DNA of 64,000 nucleotides from Pseudomonas migulae NBRC 103157 (GTDB taxonomy: Bacteria > Pseudomonadota > Gammaproteobacteria > Pseudomonadales > Pseudomonadaceae): contig NZ_BDAG01000026.1 of assembly GCF_002091715.1 (NCBI RefSeq), positions 34,600 through 98,599 of the forward strand, read 5' to 3'. A program made the translations under genes and the position numbers. Shown here in pieces: positions 17,426-24,934 of this stretch (its first letter is position 1; each line of letters opens with the position of its first letter). Under the pieces are notes generated by a model. That model was not told the origin of the DNA. It saw only the letters and a program-made list of their open reading frames with translations, and ran no database searches.

Positions 17426-18046
17426 ATGCGATTAATCCGGATAGCAATCTGCTGTGCAATCACGCTACTCGGCGGCCAGGCATTGGCGACTGAACAGGAA
17501 CAAAAAAAGGAAGTGGCCGAAAACAAGGCCGAAGTGCTGGAACAGAAAGCGGCGGAGAAGGGCACCGATCTGCCGGTGCCCAAGTCCGAAGCGATTACCA
17601 CCTCCGAAGTGCAGGCCGTCGATCCGGCCGGTGCGTCACCGCTGGATGATGCAATCACTTGCCTGGCGCGCTCGATCTACTGGGAAGCCAAAGGCAAATC
17701 GTCCGCCGACATGGAAGCCGTCGCCAGCGTGGTCATGAATCGCCTGGGTCATGAGGGCTTTCCTGACACGGTGTGCGCGGTGGTCAAACAGGGTTCTGAA
17801 ACGAAGAACTGCCAGTTTTCCTGGTGGTGCGACGGGCGTTCCGATCAGGTCCAGGAAGAAACCCAGTACGCGATCGCCAAGGAGATCGCGCGCAAGGCGC
17901 TCAACAAGCAGCTCAATGATCGAACCAACGGCGCGATGTATTTTCACGACCGCAATGTGAAACCCGATTGGGCCACGAAGTACATCAAGACCACTGAGAC
18001 CAGCATGTTTCTTTTCTATAAACCCAAGGGTGGAGAGGCTCACTGA
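17426..18046 (+). CDS. SleB-like cell-wall hydrolase
   Basis: 206 residues: signal peptide (1-21), a Glu/Lys-rich linker, then the Hydrolase_2/SleB domain from about 75. ARSIYWEAKGKS contains the expected catalytic Glu, and VASVVMNRLGHEGFPDTVC and FSWWCDG are conserved in the family. Such enzymes are lytic transglycosylase-like murein hydrolases; in a Gram-negative the role is peptidoglycan remodelling, not spore germination. The start is set by the signal peptide after CAGAAGGGTCG. Confidence 0.87.
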   Translation: MRLIRIAICCAITLLGGQALATEQEQKKEVAENKAEVLEQKAAEKGTDLPVPKSEAITTSEVQAVDPAGASPLDDAITCLARSIYWEAKGKSSADMEAVASVVMNRLGHEGFPDTVCAVVKQGSETKNCQFSWWCDGRSDQVQEETQYAIAKEIARKALNKQLNDRTNGAMYFHDRNVKPDWATKYIKTTETSMFLFYKPKGGEAH

Positions 18047-18155
18047 CGGGTGTCATCTGGATGTCATCGAGCCCATGTAAACATTCCTGCAAACCGTCTT
18101 GAACGTTCAGCGGACCTGCGTCGGCTGACAGATGAATTTTGCAAGGAAGACTTCA

Positions 18156-19091
18156 ATGAAAGGAGACGCCTCCCTGTTTGCAGCCATTGACCTGGGCTCC
18201 AACGCGTTTCGCATGATGATCGGCCAGTCGGTCAAGCGGAACCAGCAACTGGTGATCCAGGAAGTGAAGACCCTGCGTGAGCCGGTTCGGTTGGCGGAGG
18301 GGTTACAGGGCGGCGCACTGGACGAAATGGCGCTGGATCGCGGATGGCAGGCACTCGCGCGATTTGGCAAAAAGCTGCGTGGCTTCGAGCCCGGTCGTGT
18401 GCGGGCGGTGGCCACCAGTGCGGTGCGCGAAGCTGACAATGCCCAGCTGTTTCTGGCCAGCGCCGAACGGCACCTGGGTTTCCGCATTGATGTGATATCC
18501 GGGCATGAAGAAGCCCGATTGGTATACGCCGGCGTGGCCCATACGGTGCCCGGCATCGAGCGCAAGCGACTGGTTATCGACATCGGCGGCGGCTCCACGG
18601 AATTGATTCTGGGGCAGGGCGCTCAACCGCTGTTGACCGAGAGCATCGCCATCGGCAGCGGCACCTTTGGTGCGCGCTACTTTCAAGGCGGCCGCATCAC
18701 CGCTCCGGCGCTGCTGGAGGCCGAGCGTGTCGCCACACTGCAGTTCGAACGCGTGGCACGCCGTTATCGCACGCTGGGCTGGCAGCAGGTCATCGGTTCT
18801 TCAGGCACCGCACGCATGCTGGCCAAAGTCCTCAAGGCCAACGACTTGAACGACGATGGCCACAGCGGTATCACCTACAGCGGCCTGCTGCGCCTGTCGT
18901 TGCGCCTGCTGGAAGTGGGGCACGTCAAACAGCTCAGGCTGGCCGGTCTGCAGAGTCATCGCCTGAGCATCCTGCCGGGCGGACTGGTGCTGATGCTGGC
19001 GGCGTTCAAGGTCTTTGGCGTTTCGCACATGACACCGTCCGAGCCCGGCTTGCGGTTCGGCGTGTTGCACGGGTTGATGACCAGGCACTAG
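18156..19091 (+). CDS. Ppx/GppA-family phosphatase, short form
   Basis: 311 residues, holding only the two actin-like ATPase-fold domains. It lacks the C-terminal HD-like region of full-length exopolyphosphatase (about 500 residues). FAAIDLGSNAFRMMIGQ is the phosphate-1 motif and RLVIDIGGGSTELILG the phosphate-2 motif. Polyphosphate or pppGpp hydrolysis is likely. ATG 18156 after AAGGAAGACTTCA is preferred; ATG 18132 in the same frame is possible and adds eight residues. Confidence 0.82.
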   Translation: MKGDASLFAAIDLGSNAFRMMIGQSVKRNQQLVIQEVKTLREPVRLAEGLQGGALDEMALDRGWQALARFGKKLRGFEPGRVRAVATSAVREADNAQLFLASAERHLGFRIDVISGHEEARLVYAGVAHTVPGIERKRLVIDIGGGSTELILGQGAQPLLTESIAIGSGTFGARYFQGGRITAPALLEAERVATLQFERVARRYRTLGWQQVIGSSGTARMLAKVLKANDLNDDGHSGITYSGLLRLSLRLLEVGHVKQLRLAGLQSHRLSILPGGLVLMLAAFKVFGVSHMTPSEPGLRFGVLHGLMTRH

Positions 19092-19235
19092 CGCCTGCAG
19101 GATGCCTGAGCGTCCGTTCGACATTGGCCGAAACCTACCACTTATTGTCTCGTAAGCCCGTGCGCTTCAATTCCAGCCCGCTGCACACTCCTTGCCAGGC
19201 ACAGGATCCCTCCTGTGCATTCAGGGAGAAACCCG

Positions 19236-19631
19236 ATGCCCCACAAAGGAAGCTGCCTCTGCGGACAGATCACCTATGAGATCCGCGGTGAATTGACCGA
19301 TATCCTCAACTGCCACTGCTCGATGTGCCGCAAACTTCACGCCTCGGCTTTCCGTACCCGTGCAAAGGTGCTGACGAAGGATTGGGTGACGTTGAGCGGG
19401 GCTGGACTGCTGACGTTTTACGAGTCGTCGCCCGGTGAGAGAAAAGGCTTTTGCTCGGTCTGTGGATCGAGTCTCTACACGAAGTTCGATGCCAATCCGC
19501 AAGTACTGGGTTTTCCGCTGGGTACGCTGGACAGCGACCCCGGCGCGGCGGCGACGCGTCATGTGTTTGTCGCGAGCAAGGCGCCATGGTTCGAGATCAC
19601 GGATGAGTTGCCACAGCTCGCCGAGTATTGA
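19236..19631 (+). CDS. GFA-family (Gfa/CENP-V) zinc protein
   Basis: 131 residues with the complete set of zinc-binding cysteines: GSCLCGQITYEI, CHCSMCRKLHASAF and GFCSVCGSSLYT. The family is named for glutathione-dependent formaldehyde-activating enzyme, but most members have unproven substrates. GGGAGAAACCCG precedes the ATG. It stands alone between the Ppx-like gene and the GlxA-type regulator. Confidence 0.88.
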   Translation: MPHKGSCLCGQITYEIRGELTDILNCHCSMCRKLHASAFRTRAKVLTKDWVTLSGAGLLTFYESSPGERKGFCSVCGSSLYTKFDANPQVLGFPLGTLDSDPGAAATRHVFVASKAPWFEITDELPQLAEY

Positions 19632-19769
19632 TCTGACTGACGTTTCGTCGGCTCGCGGATACATTTGCGAGGTATTTTCAGACCGGGTGGAGGTGACAGG
19701 CGTACAGTGCAAGCTCGGCTGGCCGGAAACCTGTTATGCCACCTTAAAGGTCAAGGGAGGTTGCCACCC

Positions 19770-20702
19770 GTGCACCAGATCGGTCTCATCGTTTATCCCG
19801 AATTTCAGGTATTGGGCCTGGCCATGTGTGCGGCTTTCGAAATGGCCAACGGTGCCGTCGACACGCCGATGTACAACATTACTTTGCTGTCCGAGCACGG
19901 CGGCACCGTGCCGACCTCTGCGGGTTTCGGCGTGGAGACCACGGCGTTCGACCCTCGTCCCTTCGACACGCTGCTGGTGATGGGCGACAACCTGATCCGT
20001 CCCGTCTCGCCCGGCATGGTGGAGTTTTTGCGCAGCGCCAGTCGGACCACTCGACGCCTGGGTTCCATTTGCACCGGTGCCATCGCGCTGGCCGAAGCCG
20101 GTTTGCTGGATGGCCGGCGGGCGACCACGCACTGGTGTCATGCGCCGGCATTGCAGCGGGCATACCCGAAAGTGAAGGTGGAAGAAGACCGGATCTTCAT
20201 CAACGACGGTAACGTCTGGACCGCGGCGGGCATGAGCGCGTGCGTCGATCTCGCGCTGGCGCTGGTTGAAAATGATCTGGGCGCAGACGTAGCGCGGCGT
20301 GTGGCCCGGCAATTGGTGGTTTACCACCGACGTACGGGCGGGCAGTCGCAATTTTCGGTGATGCTCGAACTGGAGCCCAAGACTGACCGCATCCAGTCTG
20401 CGCTGATCTATGCCAAGCAGAACCTGAAGTCCGAGCTGTCGGTGGAGGCGCTGGCCAGCGCGGCCAACCTCAGCCCGCGACAGTTCAGTCGTGTGTTCCA
20501 TGCCGAAACGGGTCAATCACCCGCCAAGGCTATCGAGAACCTGCGGGTGGAGGCCGCGCGTCTGATGATGGAAACCGGCCGGCATGCCATTGATGTGGTG
20601 GCGACAGAGACCGGTTTTGGTGATCGGGAACGTATGCGCAGAGCGTTCATTCGCGCCTTCGGCCAACCGCCGCAAGTCATTCAGCGCGCCAATAGGAACT
20701 GA
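19770..20702 (+). CDS. GlxA-type AraC-family transcriptional regulator
   Basis: 310 residues: an N-terminal DJ-1/PfpI-like domain (IGLIVYPEFQVLGLAMCAAF to about 190, with GSICTGAIALAEAGLL holding the Cys of the pseudo-active site) and a C-terminal AraC helix-turn-helix (EALASAANLSPRQFSRVF, VVATETGFGDRERMRRAF). GTG 19770 is preceded by AAGGGAGG at good spacing. Family members such as ArgR, GbdR and CdhR respond to amino-acid or betaine metabolites. The nitrilase gene starts 180 bases downstream on the same strand and is a plausible target (inference). Confidence 0.85.
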   Translation: MHQIGLIVYPEFQVLGLAMCAAFEMANGAVDTPMYNITLLSEHGGTVPTSAGFGVETTAFDPRPFDTLLVMGDNLIRPVSPGMVEFLRSASRTTRRLGSICTGAIALAEAGLLDGRRATTHWCHAPALQRAYPKVKVEEDRIFINDGNVWTAAGMSACVDLALALVENDLGADVARRVARQLVVYHRRTGGQSQFSVMLELEPKTDRIQSALIYAKQNLKSELSVEALASAANLSPRQFSRVFHAETGQSPAKAIENLRVEAARLMMETGRHAIDVVATETGFGDRERMRRAFIRAFGQPPQVIQRANRN

Positions 20703-20704
20703 AC

Positions 20705-20776
20705 TGTAGGAGCTGGCTTGCTAGCGATGGCGATTTCACGTGCGACATCGTCGGAACGCCGAAAGCCGGCTCCTAC
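20705..20776. repeat. Degenerate REP inverted repeat
   Basis: TGTAGGAGCTGGCTTGCTAGCGATGG left arm with a partly degraded right arm ending AAAGCCGGCTCCTACC. Between the GlxA-type regulator and the nitrilase. Confidence 0.75.
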
Positions 20777-20882
20777 CAGGTATCTGCATGGCTTAAAAGG
20801 TGGTGTATTCGACATTTAAGTCAGAATATTATTGCCGTAATTTGTATCTCGTAGAAACCCATTCCCCAACGAGATTACCGCC

Positions 20883-21851
20883 ATGACCATCGTCAAAGCC
20901 GCCGCCGTCCAGATCGCTCCTGTGCTCTACAGCCGTGAAGGCACTGTAGAAAAGGTCGTCGACAAAATCCGTGAACTCGGCGAGAAGGGCGTGCAGTTCG
21001 CCGTTTTCCCGGAAACCATTGTGCCGTACTACCCGTATTTTTCCTTTGTGCAGGCCCCGTTCAAAATGGGCGCCGAGCATTACAAGTTGCTGGACCAGGC
21101 CGTTGTAGTGCCTTCCGCAACCACCGATGCGATCGGTAAAGCCGCGAAGGAAGCCAATATGGTGGTGTCCATCGGCGTCAACGAACGCGATGGCAGCACC
21201 CTCTACAACACTCAGTTGCTGTTCGATGCGGACGGCACCCTGATTCAGGCACGGCGCAAGATTTCGCCGACCTATCACGAACGCATGATCTGGGGCATGG
21301 GCGACGGTTCCGGCCTGCGCGCCACCGACAGCGCCGTTGGCCGAATCGGCCAACTGGCCTGCTGGGAACATTACAACCCGCTGGCGCGTTACGCCTTGAT
21401 CGAAGACGGTGAACAGATTCACGCCTCAATGTACCCGGGGTCATTTGCCGGCCCGCTGTTCACCCGCCAGATGGAAGTCAGCATCCGCATGCACGCGCTG
21501 GAGTCGGCGTGCTTCGTGGTGAACTCGACGGCCTGGTTGTACCCGGAACAGCAGGCGCAAATCATGGCCGACACCGGCTGCGAGATCGGTCCTATCTCCG
21601 GCGGTTGCTACACCGCGATCATCGATCCGCAAGGTGAGGTCGTCGGTGCACTGACCGAAGGTGAAGGCGAAGTCATTGCTGACATCGACTTGTTTCAGAT
21701 CGAAATGCGCAAGCGCCAGATGGATGGCCGCGGTCACTACAGCCGCCCGGAAATCCTGAGCCTCAACATCGACCGCACGCCCCATCGCCATGTGCATGAA
21801 CGCAACGCTCAACCGACGCTGGCTGGCACTTCACAAGCTGAAGAAGTGTGA
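20883..21851 (+). CDS. Nitrilase (Nit1C-like)
   Basis: 322 residues. The carbon-nitrogen hydrolase catalytic residues are all visible: Glu44 (FPETIVPYYPYF), Lys126 (ARRKISPTYHERM) and Cys160 (GQLACWEHYNPLA). It converts a nitrile to the acid and ammonia. The overall sequence, notably KAAAVQIAPVLYSREGTVEK and the WGMGDGSGL segment, resembles the nitrilase of Nit1C clusters by memory, but none of the other Nit1C genes (radical SAM, AIR synthase-like, flavoprotein) is here. Preceded by a GlxA-type regulator and followed by two tandem REP elements. Confidence 0.9.
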   Translation: MTIVKAAAVQIAPVLYSREGTVEKVVDKIRELGEKGVQFAVFPETIVPYYPYFSFVQAPFKMGAEHYKLLDQAVVVPSATTDAIGKAAKEANMVVSIGVNERDGSTLYNTQLLFDADGTLIQARRKISPTYHERMIWGMGDGSGLRATDSAVGRIGQLACWEHYNPLARYALIEDGEQIHASMYPGSFAGPLFTRQMEVSIRMHALESACFVVNSTAWLYPEQQAQIMADTGCEIGPISGGCYTAIIDPQGEVVGALTEGEGEVIADIDLFQIEMRKRQMDGRGHYSRPEILSLNIDRTPHRHVHERNAQPTLAGTSQAEEV

Positions 21852-21911
21852 TCACGGCTTGCCGGCGAAGGCGTCGTTGAAATCGCCTTCACTGGCAAGC
21901 CATGCTCCTAC
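21851..21911. repeat. REP-type inverted repeat, first of a tandem pair
   Basis: CACGGCTTGCCGGCGAAGGC and its partner GCCTTCACTGGCAAGCCATG. It starts immediately at the nitrilase stop codon. Confidence 0.8.
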
Positions 21912-21951
21912 GGTTCGGGGAGGTGGATCGAGATCGAGGGCAGACGCCAAT

Positions 21952-22021
21952 CCTGTAGGAACACGGCTTGCCGGCGAAGGCGTCGTTGAAATCGTCTTCG
22001 CTGGCAAGCCATGCTCCTACG
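21952..22021. repeat. REP-type inverted repeat, second of a tandem pair
   Basis: Nearly the same as the element at 21851: a 29-base core (CACGGCTTGCCGGCGAAGGC onward) is repeated, followed by TCGCTGGCAAGCCATGCTCC. Lies between converging nitrilase and dienelactone-hydrolase-like genes. Confidence 0.85.
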
Positions 22022-22036
22022 AAAAGCGGTCAGGTC

Positions 22037-22735
22037 TTACAGTTCCATACCCAGGAAGATCAACGTATTGCCATGGGCCTCGGCCGCTGCACGCTGGTTG
22101 TAGCTGTCGCGATGCGAGCAATTGAAGCCATGTTCGGCTTCCGGGTATACGACGATTTCCACGTTATCGTTGTTGTCGAAGCGCTCGGCGATTTTCTCGA
22201 CGGCTTCCAGCGGAATGTGGCTGTCCTGTTCACCGAAATGCATCAGCAGCGGCACTTCGATCTCATCGGCACGGTCGAGTTGGTTCTGGATGCCGCCGCC
22301 GTAATAGGCGATGGCCACGTCCACCAGGCCGTTGGCGGCGGTGTGGTACGAGAGCAGGCCGCCAAAGCAGTAACCGATGGAAGCGATCCCGCCGTCCAGG
22401 CCCGGGTGGGCTTTCAGGGCGTCGATGGCCAGCTCGATGTCCTTTTGCGCCTTGCCGACATCGGTGGCGTTCATCAACTCGACTGCGCGTTTCCAGCCGG
22501 CTTCGTCGTAGGTCAGTTCGATACGGTGGCCGCTGCGCCAGAACAGGTCCGGCGCGATCACCAGGTAGCCGTCGGCGGCGTATTGCTCGGCGACGGAGCG
22601 GATGTGTTCGTTGACGCCGAAGATCTCCTGGATCAGCACGATACCCGGGCCTTTCCGAGTATGCGGAATGGCCAGGTAAGCGCCGAATTTACCTTCGGCG
22701 CTGTCGATCTCGATCCATTGGGTGGTCACGCTCAT
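22037..22735 (-). CDS. Dienelactone-hydrolase-family protein
   Basis: 232 residues with the alpha/beta hydrolase fold of the DLH family: cysteine nucleophile in IASIGYCFGGLLSYHTA, Asp loop near AEHGFNC, and His in YPEAEHGFNC. No chlorocatechol or other ring-cleavage genes are nearby, so the lactone substrate is unknown. It is the last gene of a possible unit with the DoxX and HvfA-like genes (55-base gap). Confidence 0.88.
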   Translation of the reverse strand: MSVTTQWIEIDSAEGKFGAYLAIPHTRKGPGIVLIQEIFGVNEHIRSVAEQYAADGYLVIAPDLFWRSGHRIELTYDEAGWKRAVELMNATDVGKAQKDIELAIDALKAHPGLDGGIASIGYCFGGLLSYHTAANGLVDVAIAYYGGGIQNQLDRADEIEVPLLMHFGEQDSHIPLEAVEKIAERFDNNDNVEIVVYPEAEHGFNCSHRDSYNQRAAAEAHGNTLIFLGMEL

Positions 22736-22790
22736 GGTGGCTCCTGTCTACGCAAGTGAGGTGGGAGGTGCAGCATGCCACATTAACATT

Positions 22791-23306
22791 TCAGCGATTG
22801 TTGCGACGCCAGAAGAATCGGGCCAGCAACGTATCGAGGCTGAGCTTGCCGGCACCCGAGAGCAACAGCGGCATCAGGGCGGCGAGGTAGATCAACGGCA
22901 GTTTGAAATTGCCGAACCCCTTGTTGCTGATGGCATAGCCCTGGGCAAGCTCACTCAATGTAGACCAATCGGCCGGCCAGTGAACGGCTGCGGTCGCCAC
23001 GATAGTCACCACGATCAGCACGACGGCGGAAATCCGTGTGCCCAGTCCGACGAAAATGGCGAGGGCGCAGATCAGTTCGGCCCACATCGACAGCTCCCAG
23101 TTCAGCGCGGCCGGCACGTGATCGAAGGGAAACGGGAAGCGGTCCTGGATGTCGGCGAACCAGTTTTCGCCATTCCACTTTTCAAGGCCCGACTCGAAAA
23201 ACTCCCAGGCGATGAACAACCGCAAGGTCAGAGGGGCGAGCCAGCTACCGGCACGATCAAGGTTCAGGTGCAGGCCTTTCACGGCCGACGAGATTGCAGC
23301 GTTCAT
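22791..23306 (-). CDS. DoxX-family membrane protein
   Basis: 171 residues with four predicted membrane helices (TLRLFIAWEFFESGLEKW, SMWAELICALAIFVGLG, SAVVLIVVTIVATAAV, LPLIYLAALMPLLLSGAG). The segment between helices (DWSTLSELAQGYAISNKG) looks like the DoxX proteins found at the end of hvf/buf clusters. DoxX proteins are implicated in redox or metal stress. It follows the HvfA-like peptide gene by 53 bases and is probably co-transcribed. Confidence 0.85.
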   Translation of the reverse strand: MNAAISSAVKGLHLNLDRAGSWLAPLTLRLFIAWEFFESGLEKWNGENWFADIQDRFPFPFDHVPAALNWELSMWAELICALAIFVGLGTRISAVVLIVVTIVATAAVHWPADWSTLSELAQGYAISNKGFGNFKLPLIYLAALMPLLLSGAGKLSLDTLLARFFWRRNNR

Positions 23307-23359
23307 GGACTTGGTCTCCGTTCAGTCAGGGATGCGGGGCTCGCGGCCCCGCGCAGGGG

Positions 23360-23563
23360 TTACTCGCTGGCGCCGCACTTGCCTTCGCCGCATTTGCCTT
23401 CAGCCGGTTTTTCAGCGGTGTCCGCGTGGGCCTGGCTGTAGCCGTGGGTCAGTTGTTTCATGCTGAACGCTTCGGACTCGGAAGCCGACGCGACGTTGGA
23501 CAGGGCCAGGCCACCCGCAATGATCAGGCCGAGGGTCAGGGAAGCAGTCGAGAGCTTGAACAT
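23360..23563 (-). CDS. HvfA/BufA-like secreted peptide with EGKCG repeat
   Basis: 67 residues. A signal peptide (MFKLSTASLTLGLIIAGGLA, cleavage after NVASA) precedes a mature peptide of about 40 residues. This has an AFSMKQLTHGY segment, an Ala/His/Glu stretch and a terminal tandem EGKCGEGKCG. This is the architecture of HvfA precursors, in which cysteines of EGKCG motifs are converted to oxazolone/thioamide groups that bind copper. The modifying HvfB (DUF692) and HvfC are absent from the window; only DoxX follows. The start is supported by a GGAG nine bases upstream. Modification here is inference; an unmodified copper-binding peptide is the alternative. Confidence 0.75.
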   Translation of the reverse strand: MFKLSTASLTLGLIIAGGLALSNVASASESEAFSMKQLTHGYSQAHADTAEKPAEGKCGEGKCGASE

Positions 23564-23755
23564 GGTGATACTCCGTAGCATTGAGTGAGTTGAGCGCTTT
23601 GATCGGCTGAGCCAATCGACAGGCACATTTCATCAATCGGGTGTATCTGCGATGTGTCTTCGGGGTGGGGTTATATGGCTGCGGTGTGTCAAGGTCGGGG
23701 TTGTACACACTCTGATACGTAACCCCTGAAGTTTTTCCGGTCCTCCACAAAATCC

Positions 23756-23845
23756 TGTAGGAGCCGGCTTGCTGGCGAAGGCGTCCGTTTTGGCGATAAA
23801 TGTGTCGACTGACCCACCGCCATCGCCAGCAAGCCGGCTCCTACA
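23756..23845. repeat. REP inverted-repeat element
   Basis: TGTAGGAGCCGGCTTGCTGG and GCCAGCAAGCCGGCTCCTAC arms about 45 bases apart, between the divergent HvfA-like and glutaminase genes. Confidence 0.88.
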
Positions 23846-23941
23846 GTCGCATTCCAATTCACAACTGTGATCCGCTGCCGACCGCCAGCGTCTAGCGTCA
23901 GTGTCCCCGCAATCCCATGGGGCGAGACTTCGGAACCCGGC

Positions 23942-24850
23942 ATGCAAGCGCTGTTGAACGAGATCCTTGACGCAGTTCGTCCCCTGATTGGCCAGGGCAA
24001 GGTGGCTGACTACATTCCCGCCCTCGGCACCGTGCCGGCCAACCAGTTGGGTATTGCGGTGTATGGCAATGATGGCGAACTGTTTTGCGCCGGCGATGCC
24101 CATACGCCGTTCTCCGTGCAGAGTATTTCCAAGGTCTTCAGCCTGGTGCAGGCCATCGACCATTCTGGCGAAGCCATTTGGCAACGCCTGGGCCACGAGC
24201 CTTCCGGCCAGCCGTTCAATTCGCTGGTGCAACTGGAGTTCGAGCGCGGACGCCCGCGCAATCCGTTCATCAACGCTGGCGCGCTGGTGATTTGCGACAT
24301 CAACCAATCGCGTTTTGCCGCCCCGGCGTTATCGATGCGTGATTTCGTCCGGCGTCTGTCGGGCAACCCGCAGGTGATGGTGGACGGCAAGGTCGCCGAG
24401 TCCGAATACCAGCACCGTGCGCGCAACGCCGCCATGGCCTACCTGATGCAATCCTTCGGCAACTTTCATAATGATGTCGAAGCGGTGTTGCGCAGCTATT
24501 TCAGCCATTGCGCCCTGCGCATGAACTGCGTGGACCTGGCCCGGGCGTTCTGCTTCCTGGCCAACGATGGTTTCTGCAAACACAGCGGCGAGCAGATCCT
24601 CAGCGCTCGCCAGACCCAGCAGGTCAATTCGATCATGGCCACCAGCGGCCTCTACGACGAGGCGGGCAACTTCGCCTATCGCGTCGGCCTGCCCGGCAAG
24701 AGCGGCGTGGGCGGCGGGATCGTCGCGGTGGTGCCGGGGCAGTTCACGGTGTGCGTCTGGTCGCCGGAACTGAACAGCGCCGGCAACTCACTTGCAGGCA
24801 TGGCGGCGCTGGAGTTGCTGAGCCAGCGGATTGGCTGGTCAGTGTTTTGA
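23942..24850 (+). CDS. glsA: Glutaminase A
   Basis: 302 residues, the normal size for the serine-dependent beta-lactamase-fold glutaminase that hydrolyses glutamine to glutamate and ammonia. The Ser-x-x-Lys nucleophile is in HTPFSVQSISKVFSL, followed by NPFINAGALVICD, ATSGLYDEAGNFAYRVGLP and the glycine-rich SGVGGGIVAVVPG. ATG 23942 (MQALLNEILDAVRPLI) matches family starts; the frame is open upstream. The ProA-like dehydrogenase follows in the same direction after 84 bases. Confidence 0.93.
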   Translation: MQALLNEILDAVRPLIGQGKVADYIPALGTVPANQLGIAVYGNDGELFCAGDAHTPFSVQSISKVFSLVQAIDHSGEAIWQRLGHEPSGQPFNSLVQLEFERGRPRNPFINAGALVICDINQSRFAAPALSMRDFVRRLSGNPQVMVDGKVAESEYQHRARNAAMAYLMQSFGNFHNDVEAVLRSYFSHCALRMNCVDLARAFCFLANDGFCKHSGEQILSARQTQQVNSIMATSGLYDEAGNFAYRVGLPGKSGVGGGIVAVVPGQFTVCVWSPELNSAGNSLAGMAALELLSQRIGWSVF

Positions 24851-24934
24851 GCGATTCGAGCGGGTGGGGTTAATGACGCTCCAGGAAATTTGCTATACAT
24901 TTTCCGACCGCCCCTTGCATGGTGAAACCGTTTC

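Noticed and set aside
22870..23563. CRISPR or phage-like signals near the small peptide gene and REP repeats.
   Set aside because: Repeats are palindromic REP elements with irregular spacing; no cas, integrase or structural phage gene is present.
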